Source: Ovis canadensis (taxonomy: Eukaryota; Chordata; Mammalia; Artiodactyla; Bovidae). Taken from it: a stretch of DNA of 64,000 bases. The stretch covers positions 14,528,001 to 14,592,000 of the forward strand of contig NC_091262.1 of assembly GCF_042477335.2 (NCBI RefSeq), read 5' to 3'. The notes under the pieces were generated by a model that was given only the letters and a program-made list of their open reading frames with translations, had not been told where the DNA came from and did no database searches. A program made the translations under genes and the position numbers. Positions 46,920 to 58,925 of this stretch are shown one piece after another (positions within the stretch are counted from its first letter, which is position 1; each line of letters opens with the position of its first letter).

Positions 46920-47126
46920 TGAAGTGAAAGACACTCAGTCGTGTCCAACTCTTGTGACCCATTGGACTGTAGCCTGCAAGTTTCCTCTCTCCATGGGATT
47001 CCCCAGAAGAATACTGGAGTGGGCTGCCATTTCCTTCTCCAGGGGATCTTCCCAAACCTGGAATCGAACCCATGTCTCCTGCATTGCAGGCAGATTCTTT
47101 ACTGACTGAGCTAGGAGGGAAGCCCA
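46920..47126 (-). mobile_element. Bov-tA SINE
   Basis: A reverse-strand copy. The target-site duplication ttatcctgcctgg / ttatcttgcctgg lies at 46907-46919 and 47127-47139 with one difference. Confidence 0.93.
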
Positions 47127-48026
47127 TTATCTTGCCTGGGACTCTGCAATTCCTGGACTTGGGAGACTGTTTCCTTTTTCATGTCAGGGAAATTTTGAGC
47201 TATGATCTCTTCAAATATTTTCTCAAGCCCTTTCTCTCTTCTTCTGGAACATCTATAATGCAAATGTTGGTGAAATTAATGTTGTCCCGAGGTCTCTAAA
47301 ACTGTCCTCATTCATTTATGTTCTTTTTTCTTTATTTTGTTCTTCAGCAGTGATTTCCACCATTTTGTCTTCCTACACATTTATCTGCTCTTCTGCCTCA
47401 TTTACTCTTCTACCGATTTCTTCTAATGTATTTTTAATTTCAGTAGTTGTATTGTTTATCTCTGTTTTTCCTTATATCTTCTAGCTTGTTGTTAAACATT
47501 TCTTGTATCTTTTTAGTCTGTTCCTCCATTCTTTTTATAAGATCTTGGATCATCTTACTATCATTACTCTAAATTCTTTTTCAAATACATTGCCTGTTTC
47601 CACTTCACATAGTTTTCCTCTGGAGTTTGTCTTGTTCCTTCATCTGGAACATATTCTTCAGCCACCTTATTTTGTCTAAGCAATCCACAGGCTACAGGAT
47701 CAAAGTTTCCCTTGGTTCTGGTATCTTCCCCCTTGGGGGTGAGGCTGATCCAAGAGACTTGCTCAGGATTCCTTGTGGGAAGTACTGGTGGCTGCCCACC
47801 AGTGGGTGAAGCTGGGTCCTGACCCTCTGGTGGACAGGGCCCTGTCTAGTGGTGTATTTAGTGGTAGCTGTGGGCTCAGAAAGACTTTAAGTGGCCTATA
47901 CCAAGGGAACATTTCAAGCAAGGGTAGGCTTGATAATGGACAGAAATAGTAGGGACCTAACAGAAGCAGAAGATATTAAGAAGAGGTGGCAAGAATACAC
48001 AGAAGAACTGTACAAAAAAGATCTTC

Positions 48027-48896
48027 ATGACCCAGAGAATCCAATGGTGTGATCACTCACCTAGAGCCAGACATCCTGGAATGGAAGTCAAGTGTGCCTT
48101 AGAAAGCATCACTACGAACAAAGCTAGTGGAGGTGATGGAATTTCACTTGAGCTATTCCAAATCCTGAAAGATGATGCTGTGAAAGTGCTGCACTCAATA
48201 TGCCAGCAAAGTTGGAAAACTCAGCAGTGGCCACAGGACTGGAAAAGGTCAGTTTTCATTCCAATCCCAAAGAAAGGCAATCCCAAAGAAAGGCAATGTC
48301 AAGGAATGCTCAAACTACCACACAATTGCACTCATCTCACACACTAGTAAAGTAATGCTCAAAATTCTCCAAGCCAGGCTTCAGCAATACGTGAACTGTG
48401 AACTTCCAGATGTTCAAGCTGGTTTTAGAAAAGGCAGAGGAACCAGAGATCAAATTGCCAACATCTGCTGGATCATCGAAAAAGCAAAAGAGTTCCAGAA
48501 AAACATCTATGCTTTATTGACTATGCCAAAGCCTTTGACTGTGTGGGTCACAATAAACTGTGGAAAATTCTGAAAGAGATGGCAATACCAGACCACCTGA
48601 CCTGCCTCTTGAGAAATCTGTATGCAGGTCAGGAAGCAACAGTTAGAACTGGACATGGAACAACAGACTGGTTCCAAAAAGGAAAAGGAGTATGTCAAGG
48701 CTGTATATTGTCACCCTGCTTATTTAACTTATATGCAGAGTACATCATGAGAAATGCTAGGCTGGAGGAAGCACAAGCTGGAATCAAGATTGCTGGGAGA
48801 AATGTCAATAACCTCAGATATGCAGATGACACCACCCTTATGGCAGAAAGTGAAGAGGAACTAAAAAGCCTCTTGATGAAAGTGAGAGAAGAATAA
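48027..48896 (+). pseudogene. BovB reverse transcriptase fragments
   Basis: Frames 48027-48347, 48355-48573 and 48543-48896 cover the BovB reverse transcriptase and retain 'NKASGGDGI', 'GFRKGRGTRDQ' and the catalytic 'RYADDTTLM'. Frameshifts separate them, and the L1 insertion at 48893 removes continuity with the C-terminal part at 49490 onward. It is non-functional. Confidence 0.88.
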
Positions 48897-49485
48897 TAGC
48901 CAGGACATGGAAACAACCTAGATGTCCATCAGCAGATGAATGGATAACAAAGCTGTGGTGCATATACACAATGGAGTATTACTCAGCCGTTAAAAAGAAT
49001 ACATTTGAATCAGTTCTGATGAGATGGATGAAACTGGAGCCAATTATACAGAGTGAAGTAAGCCAGAAAGAAAAACACCAATACAGTATACTAACACATA
49101 TATATGGAATTTAGAAAGATGACAATGATGACCTTGTATGCAAGACAGCAAAAAAGACACAGATGTGTATAGTGGACTTTTGGACTCAGAGGGAGAGGGA
49201 GAGGGTGGGATGATTTGGGAGAATGGCATTGAAACATGTATACTATCATGTAAGAATCGAGTTGCCAGTCTATGTCCAATGCAGGATACAGCATGCTTGG
49301 GGCTGGTGCACAGGGATGACCCAGAGGGATGTTATGGGGAGGGAGATAGGAGAGGGTTCATGTTTGAGAACGCATGTACACCCGTGGTGGATTCATGTCA
49401 ATGTATGGCAAAACCAATACAGTATTGTAAAGTAAAATAAAGTAAAAATAAAAGTTAAAAAAAAAGTAAATAAAGAAAAAAAAAA
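48893..49485 (+). mobile_element. L1-BT 3' end inside BovB
   Basis: 593 bp of forward L1: the end of ORF2, the 3' UTR and an A-rich tail. A 15-bp target-site duplication, gaaagtgagagaaga / gaaagtgaaagaaga, lies at 48878-48892 and 49486-49500 with one difference. Confidence 0.93.
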
Positions 49486-49760
49486 GAAAGTGAAAGAAGA
49501 GAGAGAAAAAGTTGGCTTAAAGCTCAACATTCAGAAAACTAAGATCATGGCCTCTGGTCCCATCACTTCATGGCAAATAGATGGGGAAACAGTGGAAACC
49601 GTGTCAGACTTTATTTTTCTGGGCTCCAAAATCACTGCAGATAATGATTGCAGCCATGAAATTAAAAGACACTTACTCCTTGGAAGAAAAGTTATGACCA
49701 ACCTAGATAGCATATTAAAAAGCAGAGACATTACTTTGCCAACAAAGGTCCATCTAGTCA

Positions 49761-51146
49761 GTTCAGTTCAGTTCAGTTGCTCAGTCGTGTCCAACTGCGA
49801 CCCCATGAATTGCAGCATGCTAGCCCTCCCTGTCCATCACCAACTCCCAGAGTTCACTCAGACTCACGTCCATCGAGTCAGTGATGCCATCCAGCCATCT
49901 CATCCTCTGCTATCCCCTTCTCCTCCTGCCCGCAATCCCTCCCAGCATCAGAGTCTTTTCCAATGAGTCAACACTTCGCATGAGGTGACCAAAGTACTGG
50001 AGTTTCAGCTTTAGCATCATTCCTTCCAAAGAAATCCCAGGGCTGATCTCCTTCAGAATGGACTGGTTGGATCTCCTTGCAGTCCAAGGGACTCTCAAGA
50101 GTCTTCTCCAACACCACAGTTCAAAAGCATCAATCCTTCGGCACTCAGCCTTCTTCACAGTCCAACTCTCACATCCATACATGACCACAGGAAAACCATA
50201 GCTTTGACTAGACGGACCTTAGTCGGCAAAGTAATGCCTCTGCTTTTCAACATGCTATCTAGGTTGGTCATAACTTTTCTTCCAAGGAGTAAGCGTCTTT
50301 TAATTTTATGGCTGCAATCACCATCTGCAGTGATTTTGAAACCCCCCAAAAAAATCTGACACTGTTTCCACTGTTTCCCCATCTATTTCCCATGAAGTGA
50401 TAGGACTGGATGCCATGATCTTCGTTTTCTGAATGTTGCTCTTTAAGCCAGCTTTTTCACTCACCACTTTCACTTTCATCAAGAGGCTTTTTAGTTCCTC
50501 TTCACTTTCTGCCATAAGGGTGGTGTCATCTGCATATCTGAGGTTATTGATATTTCTCCCAGCAATCTTGATTCCAGCTTATGTTTCTTCCAGTCCAGCA
50601 TTTCTCATGATGTACTCGGCATACAAGTTAATAAGCAGGGTGACAATATACAGCCTTGACAGAGTCCTTTTCCTTTTTGGAACCAATCTGTTGTTCCATG
50701 TCCAGTTCTAACTGTTGCTTCCTGACCTGCATACAGATTCCTCAAGAGGCAGGTCAGGTGGTCTGGTATTCCCATCTCTCTCAGGATTTTCCAAAGTTTA
50801 TTGTGATCCACACAATCAAAGGCTTTGGCATAGTCAATAAAGCAGAAATAGGTGTTCTTCTGGAACTTTCTTGCTTTTTGGATGATCCAGCAGATGTTGG
50901 CCACTTGATCTCTGGTTCCTCTGCCTTTTCTAAAGCCAGCTTGAACATCAGGAAGTTCACAGTTAATGTATTGCTGAAGCCTGGCCCTGGAGAATTTTGA
51001 GCATTACTTTACTAGTGTGTGAGATGAGTGCAATTGTGCGGTAGTTTGAGCATTCTTTGTCATTGCCTTTCTTTGGGATTGGAATGAAAACTGACCTTTT
51101 CCAGTCCTGTGGCCACTGCTGAGTTTTCCAAATTTGCTGGCATATT
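49761..51146 (-). mobile_element. BovB LINE, reverse, inserted in forward BovB
   Basis: It begins with the reversed BovB terminus 'gttcagttcagttcagttgctcag' and runs back to the reversed 'atgccagcaaatttgg' region near 51140. The forward BovB resumes at 51147-51151 with 'gtcaaggctatgg'. Only the 4-bp word gtca (49757-49760 / 51147-51150) is available as a target-site duplication. Antisense frames 50605-50904 and 50318-50515 carry broken reverse-transcriptase sequence. Confidence 0.9.
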
Positions 51147-53332
51147 GTCAAGGCTATGGTTTTTCCAGTGGTTATGTATGGATGTGAGAGTTAGACTGTG
51201 AAGAAAGCTGAGCACTGAAGAATTGATGCTTTTGAGAGTCCCTTGGACTGCAAGGAGATCCAACCAGTCCATCCTAAAGGAGATCAGTCCTGGATGTTCA
51301 TTGGAGGGACTGACGCTGAAACTGAAATTCCAATACTTTGGCCACCTCATGCGAAGAGTGGATTCATTGGAAAAGACCCTTATCCTGGAAGGGATTGGGG
51401 GCAGGAGAAGTGGACAACAGAGGATGAGATGCCTGGATGGCATCACCAACTCGATGCACATGAGTTTGGGTGAACTCTGGGAGTGGTGATGGACAGGGAG
51501 GCCTGCCATGCTGCAGTTCATGGGGTCACAAAGAGTCGGACATGACTGAGCGACTGAACTGAACTGAGCTGATATGCTGTTGGAGGGTTGGATGTGTTGT
51601 GTTCCAGCTCTGTGGACTTTTTGGCCTGAGGCATCCTAGCACTGGAGCCTAAGGGCTCTTGGGTGGGGCCAGATGTTGGCATCTAATTGGTCGCCTCTAG
51701 AACAGCTCATGCCAGTGAGTACCCCCCAATACTTCTACCACCAATATTCTTGTCCCTGTAGTGAGTCCCTGTAGAGTTGCCCTCTGCCTCCTCAGGAGAC
51801 CCCCCAAGTCCAGGTGGTAGGTCTGGCTGAGGCTCCTATGAAGTCACTCTTTTTCTTCCTGGGTCCTGGTGCACACAAGACCTTGTGTGTGCCCTCCAAG
51901 AGTGTAGTTTGTTTCCCAAAATCCTAAAGTGTCCCCGGAATCCTAGAGTATTCAATTCCTTACATAAATTGGTGTCACTGTAGCTTTTAATGTATTAATA
52001 TTTATTTTTATTGAAATACAATTGATGTGCAATATTATGTTAGTATCAGGTGTGCTAACAGTCATTTGACACTTATTACATACATTATGAAATAGTCACC
52101 ACAATAAATTTAGTAACCACTTGTCTTCATATAAAGTCATTACAATGTTATTGACCATATCTCTTATGCTATATACTACATTCCCAAGGCTTATCTATTT
52201 TATAGCTTAAAATTCGTACCTCTTAATTCCTTTCACCTATTTTACCTATGCGCCCCCACCCCTCTAGAAAACACCATTTTTTTTTCTGTATTTATGAGTC
52301 TGCTTTGGTCTTTTATTTGTATTGACAATTGATTCCATAGTTAAATGAGATCATATGGTATTTGCCATCTGTTTGACTTACTTCACTTACCATAATACTC
52401 TGTAAGTCCACCATGTTTTCATAAATGTCAAATTGTATTCTTATGGATGAGTAATATTCAATTACATATATATATATCTCATATATTTTTATTCATTCAT
52501 CTATCAGTGGACACTTAAACTGTTTCCACATCTTGGCTATGTAAATAATGCTGTAATAAACATGGGAGTGAATATATTTTTTTTCAATTAGTATCTTTGT
52601 TTTATTTGTGTAAATACCCAGCAGTGAAATTGCTGGATTATATAGCAATTGTATTTTAAATATCTTAGGAAGCTCTATACTGTTTTCCATAGTGACTACA
52701 CCAATTTGCAATGCCACCAAAAATGCATGAGTGCACTTTTCACCACATCCTAAGCAACACTTATTCGTTGTTGTTTTTTATTATTTAATGTAATTCTGAT
52801 AGGTCTAAGGTAGTATTTTATGTTGGTTTTTATTTGCTTTTCCCTGATGTTTATTAACGTTAGCATCTTTTCATGTATCTGTTGTCCATCTGTATATCTT
52901 CTTTGGAAAAATGTTTGTTCAGGTCCCCAGCTCATTTTTTAATTGGGTGTTTTTTTCTGATGTACAGTTGTATATGTACATCCAAGCTTGTTTTGGTTAG
53001 TTGGAGTCAAGTTTCCAAATTTTAGAATTATTTGTTCTAGCTCTGTAAGAAAAGAAATACGATTGGTATTTTCATAGGGATTGAATTGAATCTAAGGTTG
53101 GCTTGCATACAATGATCGTTTTAAAAATACTAATTCTTCCAATCTATAAGCATGAAGTGTATTTCCATTTATTTGTGTCATCTTCAGTTTCTTTCATCAG
53201 TGTCTTATAGTTTTTTGAGTGCAAGATTTTTACCTCCTTGGTTAGAGTTATGCCAGGATATTCTATCCTTTTTGATGCAATTATAAATCAGATTGTTTTC
53301 TTAATTTCTCTTTTGATACTTTGTTAGTATAT

Positions 53333-53548
53333 GCTGCTTCCCTAGTCGCTCAGACGGTAAAGCGTCTGCCTGCAATGTGTGAGACCCGGGTTCAATCCCT
53401 GCATTGGGAAGATCCCATAGAGAAGGAAATGGCAACCTACTCCAGCACTCTTGTCTGAAAAATCCCATGGATGGAAGAGCCTTGTAGGCTACAGTTCATG
53501 GAGTCGCAAAGAGTCAGACACAATAGTGAAGTTAGAGACTCCACTATC
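53333..53548 (+). mobile_element. Bov-tA SINE
   Basis: A forward copy starting 'gcttccctagtcgctcag', with a B-box-like 'ggttcaatccc'. A short duplication, agtatat, lies at 53326-53332 and 53549-53555. The host L1 reads continuously across it. Confidence 0.9.
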
Positions 53549-54183
53549 AGTATATAGAAATGCAACAGATTTTTTTTCATCAATATTGTGTCCTGCAACT
53601 CTACTAAAGCCACTGAAGATTTCCAGTAGTTGTTTGGTGATGCCTTGAGAAGTTTTTATATACAGCAGCCTGTCATCTGTAAACAGTGACAGATTTACTT
53701 CTTTCCAATTTAGTCTACTTTTTGTCTGATTTTTGTGGCTAGGACTTCTAATGTTATGCTAAATAAAAGTGGTAAGAATGGGTATCCTTGTCTTACTCCT
53801 GATCTCAGAGATGTATTTAATTTTTCACCACTGATTTGATGTTAGCTGTAGGCTTGTCATAAATGGCCTTAATTTTGTTGTGTTTATTCTATACCTAATT
53901 TGTTGGAATTTTTATTCCTCAATTTGATAGGAATATCACATTGATTGATTGTGAATATTGAACCACCCTTGCATTCCTAGGCTAAATCCTAGGAATTAGG
54001 TAGCCATCTAGTCCTTGACATTTTTGTTAGAAATATTAAAACTAATGATTCTTTTTTATTACTGCTAATTTGGTGTCTATACTGTCTGTTTTTTTATGAT
54101 TCTATCTTGGCAGATTGTATATTTTTAGGAATTGATTCATTTTTTTGAGGTTTTCCATTTTATTGGTGTATATTGTTCATAGT

Positions 54184-54456
54184 CAGAGAAGGCGATGGCA
54201 CCCCACTCCAGTACTCTTGCCTGGGAAATCCCATGGACGGAGGAGCCTGGTAGGCTACAGTCCATGGGGTCGCGAAGCGTCGGACGCGACTGAGCGACTT
54301 CACTTTTTTTCACTTTCATGCACTGAAGAAGGAAATGGCAGCCCACTCCAGCATTCTTGCCTGGAGAATCCCAGAGACAGAGGAGCCTGGTGGGCTGCCA
54401 TCTATGGGGTCACAGAGAGTTGGACACGACTGACGCGACTTAGCAGCAGCAGCAGC
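54184..54456 (+). mobile_element. Bov-A2 SINE
   Basis: Two Bov-A units in tandem and a terminal (CAG)n-like tail. An exact 12-bp target-site duplication, attgttcatagt, lies at 54172-54183 and 54457-54468. Several CpG sites remain in the first unit ('gtcgcgaagcgtcggacgcgactgagcgac'), so this is a relatively young copy. Confidence 0.94.
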
Positions 54457-54829
54457 ATTGTTCATAGTAATCTGTTATGATATTTTGTGTTTCTGTGGTG
54501 CTGATTGTAACATTTTATCTTTATTACTGATTTTATTTGAACCTGCTCTCTTTCTTGGGGATTCTTGGTATCATTGAATTTTTTACTATTTCTTAGTCTC
54601 TTATTATTTCCAATTTTATCTTTATTATTTCTTTTCTTTTAACAACTTTTGGGTTTGTTTGCTCTTTTTTCTAGTTCCTTTAGATGTAATTTTATATTGT
54701 TTGAGATGTGATTGTTTTCTGAAGTAGGTTTGTGTAATTATAAACTTTCATCTTAGAGCTGCTTTTGCGGCTAATATTTTGGAATGTTGTCTTTAGATTT
54801 TCATTTGTCTTCAGGTATATTATTTTTTT

Positions 54830-55150
54830 AATTTATTCGTTTTAGTTGGAGGCTAATTACTTTACAATATTTTGGTGGTTTTTGCCATACATTGACATGA
54901 ATCAGACATGGGTGTACATGTTTCCCCCCATCCCGAAGCCCTCTTCCACCTCCCTCCCCATCCCATCCCACCAAATTTGAGTGCCCTGTTTCACGCCTTG
55001 AACTTGGACTGGTCATCTATTTCACATATGGTAATATACATGTTTCAATGCTATTCTCTCAAATCATTCCACCCTTACCTTCTCCCAGGGTCCAAAAGTC
55101 TTTTCATTACATCTGTGTTTCTTTTGTTGTCTTGTAGATAAGGTTGTTGT
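54830..55150 (-). mobile_element. Ruminant L1 3' UTR fragment
   Basis: The reverse complement of an L1 3' UTR like that at 8100-8400 ('tttttgccatacattgacatgaatcagacatggg'). It is inserted in the old L1. The boundaries are approximate. Confidence 0.75.
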
Positions 55151-55485
55151 TTTTATTGTTTAGACTCCATGTTTTTGCATTCTGTGCCACTTTTCTTGTA
55201 ATTGATTTCTAGTATATAATTGTGATTAGAAAAAATGCTTGATCTGATTTCAATTTTCTTAAATTTATTGAGACATCTTTGTGGCCTAGTATGTGATCTA
55301 TCCTGGAGAATGTTCCATGTGTATTTGAAAATAATATTTATTTTGCTGCTTTTTGGATGGAATGTTCTACATATATCTATTAAGGCTACATGATCTAATG
55401 TTTCACTTAAGCCCAATATTTCCTCATTGATTTTCTGTATGGATGATCTATCTATCCATTGAGGTAATTGTGGTATAAAAGTCCT

Positions 55486-55680
55486 ATGTGTGTGTTAGTC
55501 GCTCAGTCATGTTCGACTCTTTGCAACCTGCCAGTCTCCTCTGTCCATGGAATTGTCCAGGTAAGGATACTGAAGTGGGTAGTCATTCCCTTCTCCAGGT
55601 GATCTTCCAGACCCAGGGACTGAACCCAGGTCTCCTGTGTTTCAGGTAGGTTCTTTACCATCTAAGCTAGCAGGGAAGCC
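55486..55680 (-). mobile_element. Bov-tA SINE
   Basis: A reverse-strand copy. A 10-bp target-site duplication, taaaagtcct, lies at 55476-55485 and 55681-55690. Confidence 0.92.
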
Positions 55681-56000
55681 TAAAAGTCCTGTACTATTAT
55701 TTTATTACTGGCAGTTTCTGTCTTTATGGTTGTCACTATTTGCTTTATGATTTTAGATGATCCTATGTTGAATGCATAGATCTTTTCTATTGTTATATCT
55801 TATTGCTAGGTTGATCACTTAATCATTATATAATATCCTTTCTTGTTTCTTATACAGTCTGTTTCAAGTCTATTTTGTCTGATATAAGTATTTCTATTCA
55901 AGATTTTTTTTGTTTCCATTCACATGGAATGCCTGTTTTTATTCCTTATTTTCAGTCTGTATATATCTTTAAATCTGAAATGAGTTTATAGGTAGTATAT

Positions 56001-56001
<1 letters not shown>

Positions 56002-56035
<34 letters not shown>
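56002..56035. repeat. (GT)n(AT)n microsatellite
   Basis: About seven GT units followed by about nine AT units. A likely polymorphic marker. Confidence 0.93.
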
Positions 56036-56150
56036 CCTGTTTTTATATTTATTTAGCACCATTATATGTCTTTTGAGTGGAATACTCAGTCCATTACAGC
56101 TAAAGTAATTAGTGGTAATTATGTACTTATTTCCATTTTGTTAATTGTTT

Positions 56151-56870
56151 CCTCTTTAAAAAAAAAAAACAACTATGTGTTAAAAAATGTATCCTATCCT
56201 ATGTGTTCAGTATGAACACATGTATTCTGTGGCTATGGAGTATAAATCTTTCAGATAGAAGAAGTATCACACTGAACACTTTGCATACTTTAATAATCTT
56301 TTAGGTGATATAACCCAAGTTCACAGTTAACTACTGTTTCTTTAGACCTGGGTTCGATTGTTTCTATTATACCAAATATACATATCAGCACTGAAAATCA
56401 CTTCACTGCAATAGCACTTCATGTATCTTTCTAGACAGAGGAATCTTGAGATGCTTCTGGAGTTGCCCTTATAACCAAAGTTACTATAATCAAGTCGAAT
56501 CCCCACCTGCGCTGTTTTCCCTATAAGCTGGATGCAAGTGGTAAACTCTCAAGAGAATTAGTATGGTGTAAGGAATGCTTATTGGCTGGTAGTTGTCCTG
56601 TCTGGATCAAGGATGAGCAGAAGTATCAGGGTTACTGAAATCCAGCCAAGTGGCCTTAGACAAGTAACACTCCCAGAACTGGCTTAATTGATAACTTCCT
56701 CAAATATCTCTGAACACCCCTACCACATGCATTGCATTTTTTAATCACAGGATATTTTTATATCATAAGGTATTTATATAGTCTTTATTATATACAACTT
56801 TAGAATTTTCCATTTCAGATAACTGCTCTGTCATTTGCATAGTTCAGTAGAGAGGATTATAGGCTATTTG
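56151..56870. other. Intergenic DNA, no gene seen
   Basis: AT-rich DNA without a recognised repeat. 56545-56640 resembles 58360-58450 ('atgctta..ggctggtagttgtcctgtctggatc' against 'atgcttatttgttgggagggtgcttgtctggatc'), which suggests an old duplication. Confidence 0.55.
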
Positions 56871-56871
56871 T

Positions 56872-57495
56872 TCATGGAAAATAGATGGGGAAACAGTGGA
56901 AGCAGTGTCAGACTTCATTTTTTGGGGCTCCAAAATCACTGCAGATGGTGATTGTAGCCATAAAATTAAAAGACGCTTACTCCTTGGAAGAAAAGTTATG
57001 ACCAACCTAGATAGTACGCAAAAGCAGAGACATTACTTTGCCAACTAAGGTCTGTCTAGTCAAGGCTATGGTTTTTCCTGTAGTCATGTATGGATGTGAG
57101 AGTTGGACTGTGAAGAAGGCTGAACCCCGAAGGATTGATGCTTTTGAACTGTGGTGTTGAAGAAGACTCTTGAGAGTCCCTTGGACTGCAAGGAGATCCA
57201 ACCAGTCCATTCTGAAAGAGATCAGCCCTGGGATTTCCTTGGAGGGAATGATGCTGAAGCTGAAGCTCCAGTGCTTTGGCCACCTCATGCGAAGGAAAAT
57301 ACTCTGATGCTGGGAGGGTTTAGGGGCAGGAGGAGAAGGGGACAGCAGAGAATGAGATGGCTGGATGGCATCACTGACTCGATGGACGTGAGTCTGAGTG
57401 AACTCCGGGAGTTGGTGATGGACAGGAAGGCCTGGCGTGCTGTGATTCATGGGGTCGCAAAGAGTCAGACACGACTGAGTGACTGAACTGAACTG
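56872..57495 (+). mobile_element. BovB LINE 3' end
   Basis: About 620 bp of 5'-truncated forward BovB, from 'atggaaaatagatggggaaacagtgg' to 'gactgaactgaactgag'. It encodes a broken C-terminal part of the BovB protein. No clear target-site duplication is seen. Confidence 0.92.
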
Positions 57496-58695
57496 AGAAA
57501 ACTCAGAGAGGGAACAAGTGGATAAGTGAAATAGGAAGGGTGACAGTGCATGAAGCAGTGAAGTTTGTGGAAAGAAATGCCTACATGATTAATTAAAATG
57601 GAATCATTCATGGTTTGATCTGATCTATTTTCTTTGTGGTGTTTTGCTGCAGGTCAAAAACTAGAACAAGTTACCATCTTTTCACGTGAACAAGTTATTT
57701 TCAAGGAAGGAAAGTGAGCAGCTACACTGGTACAGTTGTAATTCTTATGTGTTTTATGACTAATGATGTCAATAGTCAATGTCTGTGAGGTCATTCCTTC
57801 AGAGAACCAAGGGAGAATACTTTTATGACAGATATATCTTTTCTTGTGAATGTCTCTATATGGTTCAAGGAATTCTGATTATTGTTTCTTCCCTTTTTAG
57901 GAACTTTTTTATAAACAGTAACATGAATAATTTTGGAGAGTCATTGTCATATTTCCTTTCTTCAACATTTTGTATTGAATGACAATAATCTTGTAATTAC
58001 ATACAAATATGCTAAACATTGTTACTTTTAATTTTTATCTGGCACATTCAGAACATAGATGCTTCTACTTATATTTGTACTGTAACTATACTACATATAA
58101 CTTTGCTACATTATTTAAATTTTCAAATTTTTAGTTACATTTTCTTTATTTTCCCAATAGAATTTATCTAATTTTATTAGAAAAATTCAAAGTCACAGTT
58201 TTCTTCATATATATACATATAAATATATATATATGAGGGTTTATATATATATATATGAATTTCATTATTCTTTCATTATTCAGGAACTAAATATAATGTT
58301 TACTATACCAGGTACTGTTCTTTATTCATAATGCAATAGGTAAGCCTGAAGGAAATGAGCCTGGCTATGGAAATGCTTATTTGTTGGGAGGGTGCTTGTC
58401 TGGATCGATGATGAGAAAAACTGTCTGAGGATGCTGAGGGACTCATTCCAGATGTCAATCTGAGGTCCAGTTGAATGCCCCTCTAACCAAACAAGTGAGA
58501 CTCTCAGAGCCTGGCTCTATGTGATGACCCCTCAGTGACAACATGCCAATGTTAGCATGTTTTTTTTCTTTCTCAAAGAAAAGGGCATTAGTGTCCTATC
58601 CTGTAAGGCGGTATATACCATTATGATATAGTGATCAATTTTGCTTTATTTTGCTCTCTTTGAACAAAGAGTCATAAACATGACTTTATATATAC
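57496..58695. other. AT-rich intergenic DNA, no gene seen
   Basis: No recognisable gene. A 67-codon frame at 57779-57982 has no identifiable domain. It contains a TA-rich simple stretch at 58203-58257. Confidence 0.6.
58203..58257. repeat. TA-rich simple repeat
   Basis: Runs of (TA)n, interrupted by 'gagggttta', spanning about 55 bp. Confidence 0.85.
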
Positions 58696-58699
58696 ATGT

Positions 58700-58925
58700 G
58701 TGGCTTTCCTGGTGGATCAGTGCTAAAGAACCCACCTGCCAACACAGGAGATGTGGACTTAATCCCTGGGTCAAAAAGATCCCCTAGAGAAGGAAATTGC
58801 AACCCACTCCAGTATTCTTGCCTGGGAAATCCCAGACAGATGAGCCTGGTGGGCTACAGAGGAGCCAGGTGGGCTAGAATCCATGGGGCTGCAAAAGAGT
58901 CGGATATGACTAAAGCACTTTAAGG
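58700..58925 (+). mobile_element. Bov-tA SINE, diverged
   Basis: A forward Bov-tA from 'tggctttcctggtggatcag' to 'gactaaagcactttaagg'. It contains a small internal duplication ('gagcctggtgggctacaga' then 'gagccaggtgggctag'). Confidence 0.88.

Larger units (their letters stand above)
47898..51568 (+). mobile_element. BovB LINE, forward, with nested L1 and nested reverse BovB
   Basis: The forward BovB is present in three pieces: 47898-48892, 49486-49760 and 51151-51568. The first carries the reverse-transcriptase region, and the last ends in the usual 'gactgaactgaactgagc'. A young L1 3' end (48893-49485) and a reverse BovB (49761-51146) are inserted. The pieces join in order with no large loss. 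Confidence 0.9.
43746..51975 (-). mobile_element. Old L1 (mammalian L1M type), interrupted
   Basis: The minus-strand ORF2 runs from the reverse-transcriptase core ('catctgcaaagagtgacag' near 43830) to the endonuclease (about 46140). The inter-ORF region and ORF1 follow (about 46590-47590), then 5' UTR-like sequence (about 47590-47897 and 51569-51975). All frames are broken by many indels. Inserted into it are Bov-A2 (45382-45643), Bov-tA (46920-47126) and a BovB complex (47898-51568). The 3' end of the element is missing at the left. Confidence 0.8.
51976..56150 (-). mobile_element. Second old L1 (L1MA-like), interrupted
   Basis: The reverse complement of an old L1. Its 3' UTR is at 51980-52480, where 'ttattgaaatacaattgatgtgcaatattatgttag' is typical of old mammalian L1 3' ends. 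ORF2 follows to the right as far as the endonuclease (about 55150-56100). It is heavily decayed. It contains Bov-tA (53333-53548, 55486-55680), Bov-A2 (54184-54456) and a ruminant L1 3' fragment (54830-55150). Confidence 0.8.

Noticed and set aside
49761-49780. Short (GTTCA)n-like repeats as a CRISPR or satellite
   Set aside because: They are the normal tandem 3' terminus of BovB, seen here reversed. There are no spacers.
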